Shown: positions 9,701 through 17,794 of the stretch, in pieces
How positions within the stretch are numbered: the first letter of the stretch is position 1
Layout of the letters: the number at the start of each line of letters is the position of its first letter
Source: Bacteroidia bacterium
GTDB lineage: Bacteria; Bacteroidota; Bacteroidia; Flavobacteriales_D; Cryomorphaceae
Assembly (NCBI GenBank): GCA_030427905.1
Contig: JAUICL010000001.1
Coordinates: forward strand, 496,001-560,000
Reading direction: 5' to 3'
DNA length: 64,000 bases
Position numbers and translations under genes: made by a program
The notes under the pieces: generated by a model
What the model was told of the DNA's origin: nothing
What the model saw: only the letters and a program-made list of their open reading frames with translations
Databases searched by the model: none

Positions 9701-10293
9701 GTGATCGAGGCCAGTATGTTCACCTTATCGGTAAGTTGTCCATTCATTTGAAGGCTCAAGGTGCTGTTTACCGTGAGGTCTTGATTATTTCCGAAGCCCA
9801 CCCCTCTCGAGATACTTCCCGTTTTATTTAACCTCGTCGATTCAAACATGATGGGCGAAACAGCGGTGCTTTGATAAGTAGTGGGAGCGATAAAGTACTC
9901 TTCTTCGGGTTGGATCATTTCCGTAGACCTAAGGCTCCGTTCTTCTGAAAAATCAATGGGAAACGTGCGGTACGAATAGGTGAGCGAATCGCTGAGAGCC
10001 GTGCCTCGCCAAACCAAAATACTCTTTACAGGGTCGAGGTGATAGAGGGAATCGGGAATGGCATCTCCATTGCGATCAGTTAGGGAAAACGATGTCTCCA
10101 CGATGCTAAGCGTATCAATCCGGGTCGAATCTTGGCTCAAAAAGATTTTTCCATTCCGCAGGTTGCTCAGTTCTTGGGCCTGTGAGTGGCTCCCAGAAAT
10201 CAGGAAAATCCCAATAAACAACCATACCGGCAAAAGGTGTTTCCACCCAATGGTTTCTGGTGTATGGTTTCTGTTAATTTTGGGATCGATCAA
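6766..10293 (-). CDS. Giant outer-membrane beta-barrel-like protein (SprA-related type)
   Basis: 1175 residues. A signal peptide ends near residue 40 (LFIGIFLISGSHSQAQ). The body is beta-rich with many aromatic and charged alternating strands. The segment around residues 260-350 (NIIQGQEGNQGPYRLTG, then VFIDGRELKRGQENDYVIDY) resembles modules also found in SprA and related Bacteroidota surface proteins. The chain ends in a strand terminating in FF, as expected for recognition by BamA. The only start that keeps the signal peptide is TTG 10293, divergent from exonuclease III with 40 bp between them. It is shorter than SprA (over 2000 residues) and should not be called SprA. A role in the cell envelope is likely, but the exact function is unknown. 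Confidence 0.75.
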   Translation of the reverse strand: MIDPKINRNHTPETIGWKHLLPVWLFIGIFLISGSHSQAQELSNLRNGKIFLSQDSTRIDTLSIVETSFSLTDRNGDAIPDSLYHLDPVKSILVWRGTALSDSLTYSYRTFPIDFSEERSLRSTEMIQPEEEYFIAPTTYQSTAVSPIMFESTRLNKTGSISRGVGFGNNQDLTVNSTLSLQMNGQLTDKVNILASITDDNIPIQPEGNTAQLQEFDQVYIQLYDDKSRLTAGDFILRKPRGYFTNYFKRAQGASFQTQLPMGKENQLTFFTETSAAVSKGKFARNIIQGQEGNQGPYRLTGNEDEFFIVILAGTERVFIDGRELKRGQENDYVIDYNTAEITFTAKQLINKDKRIGVEFQYSDANYVRTLAQTSTGIESEKFSAYINFYSEQDAKNQPLQQDLSDDDKRILDAVGDNIELAVAPSFSVEEEYSNDIILYALTDTLGYDSVFVRITEPTETMYTVNFSEVGQGQGDYIQEGFDATGRIFVWVAPDTVNNVIVRNGDYAPIRRLVSPKRNQVLMAGGTYKFSERTQASLEAGFSNQDVNTFSSKGNDDNLSHALRADLEHRQPLGKGENAPELGLTGAIESIGDNFQPIEPYRSVEFNRNWNIDDSLNFKAQNIFTGGLSLSNKAKYRVNYLFDRYDISDFYTGTRNSLSGNVNLRGFDAQFIGSITETDGVSKTRFSRHKMKIEKTLWITKFGFEDEQETNRRYDTDTDSLSINAYKFYDWKAYLTNKDSAKIGYEIFYRERVDYGSELNGYSESTAAKHYGAEIRFTQNPRNQITANISNRELRIVNDELTDQAPESTLLGRLDHVMRLAKNSITSNIYYEIGSGLERRQEYVYISDPTGQGSYTWIDYNDDGIKDLNEFELARPEDGDRYIRVFTPTNTYERAYSNQFSQSIQINPGVLWSREEGIKRLLARFSNQTAFRVQRKTRQEDGANRFNPFIESVGDSILISQSSSIRNTVFFNRSSSKFGLDFTYSNQFSKSPLTTGFEERKNRSHLFRVRYNFTAKYGLVFEQELGTRESLSDVISGRNYFLDIIQTKPTFSYQPNTAFRLSLSGTYTNKQNTEQFGGETAELYDFGLETRFSKVEAGTMFAQINYISISYDGAANNSLTYEMLDGLQNGENITWGAGVQRNIGRNLQLSLSYNGRKSEEIKAIHTGSVQVRAFF

Positions 10294-10333
10294 ATGAATA
10301 CAATTAACGGCGCAAGCTATAACTATACGTGTT

Positions 10334-11101
10334 TTGAAGCTAAAAATTATATCCTACAATTTGAATGGTATTAGAGCAGCAATGGGAAAAGGACTTCTCT
10401 CGTGGTTGCAAGAAGAAAATCCAGACGTGTTCTTGGTACAAGAAACCAAGGCACAACCCGACCAAATTGATGTGGAAGCGTTTGCTGAGCTTGGGTATAA
10501 GTCGTTCATTCACAGCGCTGAAAAGAAAGGGTATTCGGGTGTAGCCATTTTTACAAAGGTAGAGCCTGATCATGTGGAATACGGTTGTGGCATCGAAAAA
10601 TACGATCGCGAAGGACGGGTAATTCGCGCTGACTTTGGTGATCTTTCCATTATGAGCACTTATTTTCCTTCGGGAAGTTCTGGAGATGAAAGACAGGCCT
10701 TCAAAATGGAATTTCTCGCAGATTTTAAGGATTACATTGAAGGATTGTTGAAAATCCGCCCCAAACTGCTGATTTCTGGCGACTATAATATTTGCCATAA
10801 GGCCATCGACATTCACAACCCCGTTTCCAACAAGAACTCAAGCGGGTTCTTACCGGAAGAAAGAGCCTGGGTAGATGAATTTGTTGAAGCTGGATTTATC
10901 GACACCTATCGAAAATTCCACGATGAAGGAGGAAACTACACGTGGTGGACTTACCGATTTAGCGCTAGGAAGAAGAATCTGGGCTGGCGGATCGACTATC
11001 ACATGGCCTCGAAAGATTTGAACGATCAATTGTCGAATGCTGACATACTAGCAGAGGTAATCCATAGTGATCATTGCCCTATATTAGTCGAGTTGAATTG
11101 A
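10334..11101 (+). CDS. xth: Exodeoxyribonuclease III (AP endonuclease, EEP family)
   Basis: 255 residues of the exonuclease-endonuclease-phosphatase fold. Visible motifs are YNLNGIRAA at the start, QETKAQPDQI with the metal-binding Glu, SGDYNICHKAIDIHNP with the catalytic Asp-x-Asn, and SDHCPILVEL with the terminal Asp-His. The enzyme cleaves at abasic sites and removes 3' nucleotides or blocks in base-excision repair. Translation must begin at TTG 10334, because the next Met (residue 17) lies inside the conserved core. The gap to the following peptide-binding protein gene is 6 nt, so they are probably co-transcribed. Confidence 0.93.
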   Translation: MKLKIISYNLNGIRAAMGKGLLSWLQEENPDVFLVQETKAQPDQIDVEAFAELGYKSFIHSAEKKGYSGVAIFTKVEPDHVEYGCGIEKYDREGRVIRADFGDLSIMSTYFPSGSSGDERQAFKMEFLADFKDYIEGLLKIRPKLLISGDYNICHKAIDIHNPVSNKNSSGFLPEERAWVDEFVEAGFIDTYRKFHDEGGNYTWWTYRFSARKKNLGWRIDYHMASKDLNDQLSNADILAEVIHSDHCPILVELN

Positions 11102-11107
11102 GACTCT

Positions 11108-12838
11108 ATGACTAGTAACTCTTCCATTTTTGAGAATTTTTCGCGTGGCGCATTTCGCACCTTTTGCCTGGTAGCCATGGTGGTGTGGTATTCTTGTGGA
11201 GCACCAGAAAGTGCTCCGGAGCGTAGCTACCGAGAAGGTAAGGGAGGGGTAAACTTTGGTGGCGTTCTAAAAATGAACATCGGGCAAGAAGCGCGAAGCA
11301 TCTTTCCGCACAACATTATCGATGCGGCATCGAACGACTTGATGCGTCAAGTTTACGAAGGGTTGGTGTCTATTGACCCGGAAACTCAAGAAATCAAGAG
11401 TGTTTTAGCTGAGTCGTATGAAATCAGCGAAGATGGCCGCATTTACACTTTTAAGCTACGCAAGGGAGTCTACTTTCACAATGACCGGATCTTTCCAGAG
11501 AGCAAAGGCCGCGAAGTGAAGGCCGATGATGTGGTTTTTTGCTTTCAGAAGCTTTGTACACCATCAAAGTTCAATCAAAACTATGCCCTCCTTTTGGATG
11601 TGATCAAAGGCGGAAGTCAATACTATGAGAATGGTGGCGAAGGAAGTCTTGGAGTTAGAGCAGTTGACGACTATACCGTCGAGTTTGAACTTGAGCATAT
11701 CGCTCCAACTTTCATGTCTATTCTCACCCACCCGGCGTGTTGGATTTTTCCCCGCGAGATCTACCAGTATCAAGATGAGTTAGACTCTTGGTGCGTTGGT
11801 ACAGGGCCTTTCGTTCCGAGAACGATAAAAATGAACGAGGTAGTCATCTTTGAGCGAAACAAGAACTACTGGCGAAAGGATGAGCACGGCAATGCACTGC
11901 CTTATCTCGACGCGATCAGGTGTAATTTTGTGCAGAGCGAGATGCGCCAACTCGAACATTTTGAAGATGGCAATTTAGATTTGATCTTCTCCGTTCCTTA
12001 TAGCGAAGTATCGCGTTTGAAGGAAGATGCCATCCAGCAGGCTGCCGATTTTTCGATGATTTCCGTACCTGGGATGCGGGTTGAGTACTATGGATTTCAG
12101 CACAACGATGAGATCTTTGGTGATGTGCGTGCGCGCAAAGCTATTTATCAGGCTATAGACCGAAATTTTCTTGTGGATAGCATCTTGTTGGGTTACGGGA
12201 TTCCGGCCGACTATGGGTTTATTCCGCCATCAATGCCGGGGTACAATGCAGAGAATGTTCAAGCGCTGGAGTTTAACCCTGACACAGCACGGGCGCTTTT
12301 GGCTGAAGCGGGATTTGGCGAGGAGAATGAGTTTCCTGTTCTCACCCTTCAAGTAAACGATGGTGGCCAAACGATCAAGGTGGCCGAGGCGGTGCAACGC
12401 ATGCTGACCGAAAACCTGGGACTGACCGTGGAGTTGTCAGTATTGACCAAGGCATCGCATTACGAGAATGTGGAAATGGGGCAAGTCAGATTTTGGCGAG
12501 ATGGCTGGATTGGAGACTACCCCGATCCCGAAAACTTCCTCAAGCTCTTCCACGGTAAATTGGTGCCCGAAGGGAATGAGAAGGCATCCTATCTCAATAC
12601 CGTTCGATTCAACGACCCTACGTTTGATGAATTCTACGAAGCTTCACTCCGCGAGCCCAACGTACAAGCCCGAATGGAGCTTTTCCGCAAGGCAGACCAG
12701 ATTATCGTTGATCAGGCTGCGGTAGTGCCGCTCTACTACGAGCAGTGGGTGTGGCTCATCAAAAAACGCGTGACCAACCTAAATGTGGGAGGCCTTGGAG
12801 ATCTCGATTTGAGCACGGTTTACTTCAAGAAAGACTGA
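11108..12838 (+). CDS. ABC transporter substrate-binding lipoprotein, oligopeptide type (SBP_bac_5)
   Basis: 576 residues. A lipobox (WYSC, Cys at about residue 30) precedes a typical family 5 solute-binding protein: GGVLKMNIGQE near the start, the hallmark LAESYEISEDGRIYTFKLRK at about residues 95-115, VKADDVVFCFQ, and a C-terminal domain with KADQIIVDQAAVVPLYY. It should be anchored in an outer face of the envelope and bind peptides or a related solute for an ABC importer. No permease or ATPase genes are next to it, so it works with a transporter encoded elsewhere or has another role. It follows xth by 6 nt. Confidence 0.88.
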   Translation: MTSNSSIFENFSRGAFRTFCLVAMVVWYSCGAPESAPERSYREGKGGVNFGGVLKMNIGQEARSIFPHNIIDAASNDLMRQVYEGLVSIDPETQEIKSVLAESYEISEDGRIYTFKLRKGVYFHNDRIFPESKGREVKADDVVFCFQKLCTPSKFNQNYALLLDVIKGGSQYYENGGEGSLGVRAVDDYTVEFELEHIAPTFMSILTHPACWIFPREIYQYQDELDSWCVGTGPFVPRTIKMNEVVIFERNKNYWRKDEHGNALPYLDAIRCNFVQSEMRQLEHFEDGNLDLIFSVPYSEVSRLKEDAIQQAADFSMISVPGMRVEYYGFQHNDEIFGDVRARKAIYQAIDRNFLVDSILLGYGIPADYGFIPPSMPGYNAENVQALEFNPDTARALLAEAGFGEENEFPVLTLQVNDGGQTIKVAEAVQRMLTENLGLTVELSVLTKASHYENVEMGQVRFWRDGWIGDYPDPENFLKLFHGKLVPEGNEKASYLNTVRFNDPTFDEFYEASLREPNVQARMELFRKADQIIVDQAAVVPLYYEQWVWLIKKRVTNLNVGGLGDLDLSTVYFKKD

Positions 12839-12961
12839 TCGACCAAAACGGCTTTTCAGAGCATCCATGTGAACAAATTCTTAGCTCGAGCCTAGACCGC
12901 CTCTTAAAAGGTTTGATTTTTGTAAAAGGGTTTATTAGATATCGATTAGACCAAATAAACT

Positions 12962-13927
12962 ATGAGAAAATTCGCATTAATACTGGCCGTTGCGGCTATC
13001 GCTACTTCTTGTGTGCCACACAAGCGATTTACGGATGTTCAAGCTAAGCAGGCCGAGTGTGAGAAGGACAGAGAGCGCATGAAAAAGGAGATGATGGATC
13101 TCGAAACCCAAGTGAAGGAGTTCGACACCAAGTACGAAGTGGCAGAAAGGCGAATCAAAGCCTTGGAGAGCGATACGGCGGTACTCGGAACTTCCTTGCG
13201 CATTCTCAGAAACCAGTACGATAAAATCAATGCACTCAACGATGAATTGCTGAGCAAAACGACCAGTTTGCGCGAAGGAACAGAAGCTGAGAAGCAAACT
13301 TTGATGGCTGAGCTGGATGAAGTTCGCTTGACTCTTCAAGCGAAAGAAGATGCCCTCAATCAACTCGAAGAAGCATTGAATCAGAAAGAAGTCGAGTTGG
13401 AAGACCGAGAAGCTAAACTCGATGAGCTTCGCGCACTGATAAACCGCAAAGACTCAGTGATGGGAGCACTCCGTCAAAGTGTGGCTGATGCCTTGGTTGG
13501 ATTTGAAGGAAAAGGTCTCACCGTAGAGCAGCGTGGTGGTCGCGTTTATGTGAGTATGGAAGCTAAGCTTCTTTTCGCTACAGGTAGCACTACAGTTGAC
13601 AAAGAAGGTAAGCAGGCCATTATCAATTTGGCTCGGGCCATTGAGAATGAAGCCGATCTCAACATCATGGTAGAAGGCCACACCGACTCGGATGAATTCA
13701 ACAGCAAGTCGTACCCGAGAAATAACTGGGACTTGAGTGTTTTGAGAGCCACTTCAGTCGTGAATCTTATGCTAGACAATTCTGAATTGAACCCCGAAAT
13801 TCTGACAGCTGCAGGGAGAAGTCAGTACGTACCGGTAGATCCGAGCGATAAGGCAAAGAACAGAAGGATAGAGGTGATTTTAACACCAGATCTACAAGAG
13901 TTGATGCAGCTAATCGACGAGAACTAA
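12962..13927 (+). CDS. OmpA/Pal-like lipoprotein with coiled coil
   Basis: 321 residues. A signal with lipobox (AAIATSC, Cys17) is followed by a charged coiled coil from about residue 25 to 165, then an OmpA-like peptidoglycan-binding domain (about 185-305). That domain contains LLFATGSTTVDKEG, VEGHTDSDEF, NWDLSVLRA and NRRIEVIL. The Asp and Arg residues typical of diaminopimelate binding are present. The protein should tether the outer membrane to the cell wall; the long coiled coil would act as a spacer. It is monocistronic, and its stop faces radA with a 4-nt gap. I see no clear TAnnTTTG promoter in the 120 bp upstream. Confidence 0.9.
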   Translation: MRKFALILAVAAIATSCVPHKRFTDVQAKQAECEKDRERMKKEMMDLETQVKEFDTKYEVAERRIKALESDTAVLGTSLRILRNQYDKINALNDELLSKTTSLREGTEAEKQTLMAELDEVRLTLQAKEDALNQLEEALNQKEVELEDREAKLDELRALINRKDSVMGALRQSVADALVGFEGKGLTVEQRGGRVYVSMEAKLLFATGSTTVDKEGKQAIINLARAIENEADLNIMVEGHTDSDEFNSKSYPRNNWDLSVLRATSVVNLMLDNSELNPEILTAAGRSQYVPVDPSDKAKNRRIEVILTPDLQELMQLIDEN

Positions 13928-13931
13928 CCTT

Positions 13932-15290
13932 CTATCCGAACATGTTTCGAAGCATATCTTGGATTTTGCCAACGGCAATGACTTCGATGCCTTTGGGCTT
14001 TTGATTCAATCGCTGCTGCGACGAAACAAAGATTCGTTTAAAGCCGAGCTTTCCCGCTTCACTGATTCTTTGTTCGATATGAGCGATAGGCCTTATCTCA
14101 CCGGCCAAACCTATTTCGGCCGCAAAACAGGTGTCTGATGGAATCGTTAGGTCTTCGCTTGAAGAGAGAATCGCAGCAGCCACCGCTAAGTCAATAGATG
14201 GGTCGTTGATTTTCAATCCACCCGCGATATTCAGAAAGACATCCTTTGCACCGAGTCGGAAGCCACAGCGCTTTTCCAAAACGGCTAGCAGCATGTGCAA
14301 TCGGCGAACATCAAATCCGGTGGAGCTTCTCTGCGGGGTGCCGTATACTGCCGAGCTCACCAAGGCTTGCACTTCGATTATGAGTGGACGCATGCCTTCC
14401 AAAATGGCCGCCGCAGCAGAACCACTCAGGTCTTCAGTGTGGTTGTTGAACAAGAGCTCAGATGGGTTTTCTACGCCGTACAAGCCCGATTCTTCCATTC
14501 GGTATATGCCGAGTTCATGTGTCGATCCAAAACGGTTTTTGGTGCCCCTTAGGAGTCTGAACAGTTGCTGTTGATCGCCTTCAAAAACCAAGACGGTATC
14601 CACCATGTGCTCGAGAATTTTAGGGCCGGCTATGCTTCCCTCCTTGGTGATATGGCCAATGAGAAATACCGTAATTCCAGCAGACTTAGCGAAACGCATG
14701 AGCGATGCAGCACTTTCGCGAATCTGGCTGATTGACCCTGGAGCAGAATCGAGCCACTCAGCATCGAGGGTCTGCACAGAATCTATCACCACAAATTCTG
14801 GCTGGAGCTCCTTAGCTTCTTCCATTATTTGCTCCGGATTGGTAACCGTCATCAGGTAGCAATCAGTGTTGAGCGCACCCAATCGCTGTGCGCGTTGGGT
14901 AATCTGTTCACTACTCTCTTCACCCGAAACGTAGAGAATCTTGCCCCCTTTGTGACGCATAGCGGCTTGTAGCAGCAGTGTGGACTTTCCAATACCCGGT
15001 TCTCCAGCTAGAAGCACGAGCGAACCTGGAACCATTCCACCTCCAAGAACGCGGTTTAATTCGTTGTCTTGAAGTGATATACGGGGTTGGGTCGCGGTAT
15101 CAATTTCAGAAATTCGCACGGGCTTAGGTGTCGCCGCTTGAACTTTTGGGGACGAATTGTCGGCTTTCGACTTGGTAAACTTCTCTTCTACCAAGGTGTT
15201 CCACTCCCCACAGCCATCGCATTTTCCCTGCCAACGGGCGTACTCGTTGCCACACTCCTTGCAGAAGAATACCGATTTAGTTTTCGCCAT
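13932..15290 (-). CDS. radA: DNA repair protein RadA
   Basis: 452 residues. An N-terminal zinc finger (Cys10, Cys13, Cys24, Cys27) is followed by a RecA-like ATPase with Walker A GEPGIGKS at 96-103, the KNRFG motif at 249-253, and a C-terminal Lon-protease-like domain. RadA helps process branched recombination intermediates. Its start overlaps the end of the nucleotidyltransferase gene by 14 nt, placing it last in a leftward group with panC, the flippase-like gene and the rfaE2-like gene. Nothing is missing. Confidence 0.96.
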   Translation of the reverse strand: MAKTKSVFFCKECGNEYARWQGKCDGCGEWNTLVEEKFTKSKADNSSPKVQAATPKPVRISEIDTATQPRISLQDNELNRVLGGGMVPGSLVLLAGEPGIGKSTLLLQAAMRHKGGKILYVSGEESSEQITQRAQRLGALNTDCYLMTVTNPEQIMEEAKELQPEFVVIDSVQTLDAEWLDSAPGSISQIRESAASLMRFAKSAGITVFLIGHITKEGSIAGPKILEHMVDTVLVFEGDQQQLFRLLRGTKNRFGSTHELGIYRMEESGLYGVENPSELLFNNHTEDLSGSAAAAILEGMRPLIIEVQALVSSAVYGTPQRSSTGFDVRRLHMLLAVLEKRCGFRLGAKDVFLNIAGGLKINDPSIDLAVAAAILSSSEDLTIPSDTCFAAEIGLAGEIRPIAHIEQRISEAGKLGFKRIFVSSQQRLNQKPKGIEVIAVGKIQDMLRNMFG

Positions 15291-15801
15291 GCTTCATCTT
15301 TTTTACCACCGATGTGGTAGAGTATCCATCTACGAGATTAATCGTAGCCGTTTCGGCATTTCTCGCCTTCTGCAAGTCACTTCCTACCACGTAGTCCTTC
15401 GCGTTCGGATCGGTTTGTTCGGGGTTGTAATCTCCACCTTTTACGAGCACATCTGGCTCAATGAGCTTGATGATTTCATAAGGAGTTGGTTCGCTAAATA
15501 TGACAATGGCATCAATTGATGAAAGTCCTGCGAGTACAAAGGCTCTATCGGATTCTGCGTTGATGGGTCTTTCTGGCCCTTTGCCCAGAGTTCGTACCGA
15601 TACATCGGCATTCAACCCAAGAATAAGCTTGTCGCCTAGTTCTTTCGCTTCAGCCAAAAGCGTCACATGTCCCTTGTGAAGGATGTCGAAAACGCCATTG
15701 GTAAAAACGACCTTCTGACACTTGAGTTTCCATTTCGCAATAAGAGAGGGGATAGACTCTTGGCTATGAATTTTCGACTGTAGATAGTTCAAGTGACTCA
15801 T
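15277..15801 (-). CDS. rfaE2: D-glycero-beta-D-manno-heptose 1-phosphate adenylyltransferase-like (RfaE2)
   Basis: 174 residues forming a single cytidylyltransferase-type nucleotidyltransferase domain. The HxGH motif is HKGH (His42 to His45) in NGVFDILHKGHVTLL, and VKGGDY occurs near residue 125. In RfaE/HldE the same domain transfers AMP to heptose-1-phosphate for ADP-heptose synthesis. Stand-alone versions are common in Bacteroidota. The kinase half (RfaE1) is not in the window, so another sugar-phosphate substrate is possible. It overlaps both neighbours: 38 nt with the upstream flippase-like gene and 14 nt with radA. Confidence 0.85.
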   Translation of the reverse strand: MSHLNYLQSKIHSQESIPSLIAKWKLKCQKVVFTNGVFDILHKGHVTLLAEAKELGDKLILGLNADVSVRTLGKGPERPINAESDRAFVLAGLSSIDAIVIFSEPTPYEIIKLIEPDVLVKGGDYNPEQTDPNAKDYVVGSDLQKARNAETATINLVDGYSTTSVVKKMKHGEN

Positions 15802-16789
15802 GTGGAAATTTTTTGTTGTAAATCGGCATGGCGAGCATGGCTAACCCACCGACTAGCACGACCATACTGGTTTGTGATACCCAGATAATCCATCCGAGTG
15901 CAAACCCGGTCTCTGCAGCTAGTCCGTAAAGTAGAAGAACTTGCATGATGCCCACTGGAAAGGCTCCTATTCCACCGGGAATCAGCACGATAGCGAAACT
16001 GCCAACGATAAACCCAGCAAAGATTGCCGCCGGCCCAAGGGTAGAACTTTCGGGAAGTGAGTAGAAACAAACCCAAAACATACCCACGTACAATGCCCAG
16101 ATGAGAACGGTTGCAATGATGTATTGTGGCCATTTCTTCATAGAGCCAATGCTCTTCAACCCTTCGGCTAGTCCACCGATAAAGCTGAGTAACTTATTGA
16201 CGAAAGCGAATCTATCTCGGTATTTGTAAGCCACAAACAGACCACAAAGCCCCAAAACTCCAAATACGATGAGTAGCCAGAATTTCCACGAACCAACAAA
16301 CCCAACCGCTGCAGCTTGAAACTCGGATGCATAATCTTCAAGAAGGCTGTACTGTAATACCAGGGTAATGGTGGTGATGATGAGAAGTAGGATGAAATCC
16401 AGCGCCCGCTCAGAAAGGATTGAGCCGAAACTCTTTTGGAAGGGAATGTGCTCAAATTTGCTGATAGACGCAGCTCGACTCAGCTCTCCAACGCGTGGCA
16501 GCGCCATATTGACGATGTACCCGATCATCACCGCCATAAAATTGTTAATGGGGCGCGAAGGGTATCCCATTGCATCGAGCTGATACTTCCACCTATACCC
16601 TCTGATAAAGTGGCTTAACAGCCCCATAAAGAAGGACACAACCACCCAGAAGTAATCGGCTTGGCGAAATGAATCAAATAGAGCTGTGCGCTGAGTGGCA
16701 TCTAAGTCGCCGTAAATCTTCACTACGAGGTAAATCCCCAGCGAAATGGGAACAACCACTTTCAATACCTTCAGAATACCGTTTTTCAC
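15764..16789 (-). CDS. Lysylphosphatidylglycerol synthase/flippase-like membrane protein (UPF0104)
   Basis: 341 residues with about eight hydrophobic segments and the family marks HFIRGYRWKYQLDAMG (residues 63-78), GELSRAASISKFE and IPGGIGAFPVGIMQ. It matches the membrane half of MprF (LPG synthase TM region), which in MprF flips aminoacylated lipids. The soluble aminoacyl-transfer domain is absent, so this is a stand-alone flippase-like protein whose lipid substrate is unknown. It lies between panC and the rfaE2-like gene on the same strand. Confidence 0.85.
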   Translation of the reverse strand: MKNGILKVLKVVVPISLGIYLVVKIYGDLDATQRTALFDSFRQADYFWVVVSFFMGLLSHFIRGYRWKYQLDAMGYPSRPINNFMAVMIGYIVNMALPRVGELSRAASISKFEHIPFQKSFGSILSERALDFILLLIITTITLVLQYSLLEDYASEFQAAAVGFVGSWKFWLLIVFGVLGLCGLFVAYKYRDRFAFVNKLLSFIGGLAEGLKSIGSMKKWPQYIIATVLIWALYVGMFWVCFYSLPESSTLGPAAIFAGFIVGSFAIVLIPGGIGAFPVGIMQVLLLYGLAAETGFALGWIIWVSQTSMVVLVGGLAMLAMPIYNKKFPHESLELSTVENS

Positions 16790-16821
16790 TCGTGCGCTTT
16801 ATTTGGGCAACAAAAATGCGA

Positions 16822-17664
16822 CTATTTCTGCAAAATCATATTATCGATAAGCCGAACACCTTCCACCCGAGCCGCGATCAAGACCACCGGGGCATTGTGG
16901 CTTTTCTCATCGTATGGCGCCAGTGTTTTGGAATCTCTTACTTCGATATACTCCAGGTCAATTCCATTTTCGAGGCTGAGCATAAACGACCCTACTTTCT
17001 GGAGATCTTCGATTTCTACATCCTTCCACTGCTCATTCAGTGTTTGAAGCGTGCGAAAAATCTGCAAAGCTGTTTCTTTTCCTTGTTCAGACAGTAATTT
17101 GTTTCGTGAGCTCATGGCCAGCCCGCTTGGCTCGCGAACAGTAGGGCAAGTGATTATCTCTACGGGAAGATTGTAGTTCCTGACCAATTCTTTCACCACC
17201 AAGCATTGCTGAAAATCCTTTAAGCCGAAATAGGCGCGGTGCGGCAAGGTCAATTCAAAAAGTCGTTTTACCACAGAAGCCATTCCATTAAAATGACCTG
17301 GGCGCATTTCACCTTCCAGTACATTGGACACATCTCCCAAATTGTAAATCGTCTTATCGGGAGTGGGGTACACTTCATCAACCGAAGGACAGAACACCAC
17401 ATCGCAACTCACTTGCGTGAGTTCTTCGACATCTGCATCAAGTGTTCGTGGATACTTGTCAAAATCAGTTGACTCGTTAAATTGGGTGGGGTTCACAAAA
17501 ATGGAACAAATGGTGAGATGGGTTTCAGTCATCGACTGACGCACTAAGTCTAGGTGACCTTCATGGAGGGCCCCCATGGTAGGGACAAACCCGATAACTT
17601 TACCTTGTTTCCTTGATTCTTCGACGAAAGAAATGATTTCTCTGGCCGTCCTAATAATCTGCAT
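16822..17664 (-). CDS. panC: Pantothenate synthetase
   Basis: 280 residues, normal length. Visible motifs include FVPTMGALHEGHLDLV with the HxGH pair His34/His37, FVNPTQFNESTDFDKYPR, and a KMSKS-like SSRNKLLSEQ. It condenses pantoate and beta-alanine with ATP to give pantothenate for coenzyme A. It is divergent from the GT5 glycogen synthase-like gene, an arrangement repeated in many Bacteroidota. It is the first gene of the leftward group ending in radA. Confidence 0.96.
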   Translation of the reverse strand: MQIIRTAREIISFVEESRKQGKVIGFVPTMGALHEGHLDLVRQSMTETHLTICSIFVNPTQFNESTDFDKYPRTLDADVEELTQVSCDVVFCPSVDEVYPTPDKTIYNLGDVSNVLEGEMRPGHFNGMASVVKRLFELTLPHRAYFGLKDFQQCLVVKELVRNYNLPVEIITCPTVREPSGLAMSSRNKLLSEQGKETALQIFRTLQTLNEQWKDVEIEDLQKVGSFMLSLENGIDLEYIEVRDSKTLAPYDEKSHNAPVVLIAARVEGVRLIDNMILQK

Positions 17665-17734
17665 TTAAGTGAGATACGAAATTAGAGATAAGGAGAAAAT
17701 TTAGGGGCAAAGGCGCTAAAGCTAAGGCTTTCGG

Positions 17735-17765
17735 TTGAAATTAAGGGAAAAAATATGTATTTTTG
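17735..17765 (+). promoter_or_regulatory. Bacteroidota-type promoter for the GT5 protein
   Basis: TTG at 17735-17737, a 20-nt spacer, and TATTTTTG at 17758-17765. Both boxes match the consensus. The predicted transcript starts about 25 nt before the ATG at 17795. Confidence 0.75.
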
Positions 17766-17794
17766 CAACGTATTTAAACAATTCCCTATACTTT

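Noticed and set aside
8611-9831. Two long rightward frames (149 and 206 residues) inside the giant outer-membrane protein gene
   Set aside because: Antisense shadows of a clearly coding beta-barrel gene; no family features.
6766-10293. Naming the large outer-membrane protein SprA
   Set aside because: It is about half the length of SprA and shares only module-like segments; a related but separate family is safer.
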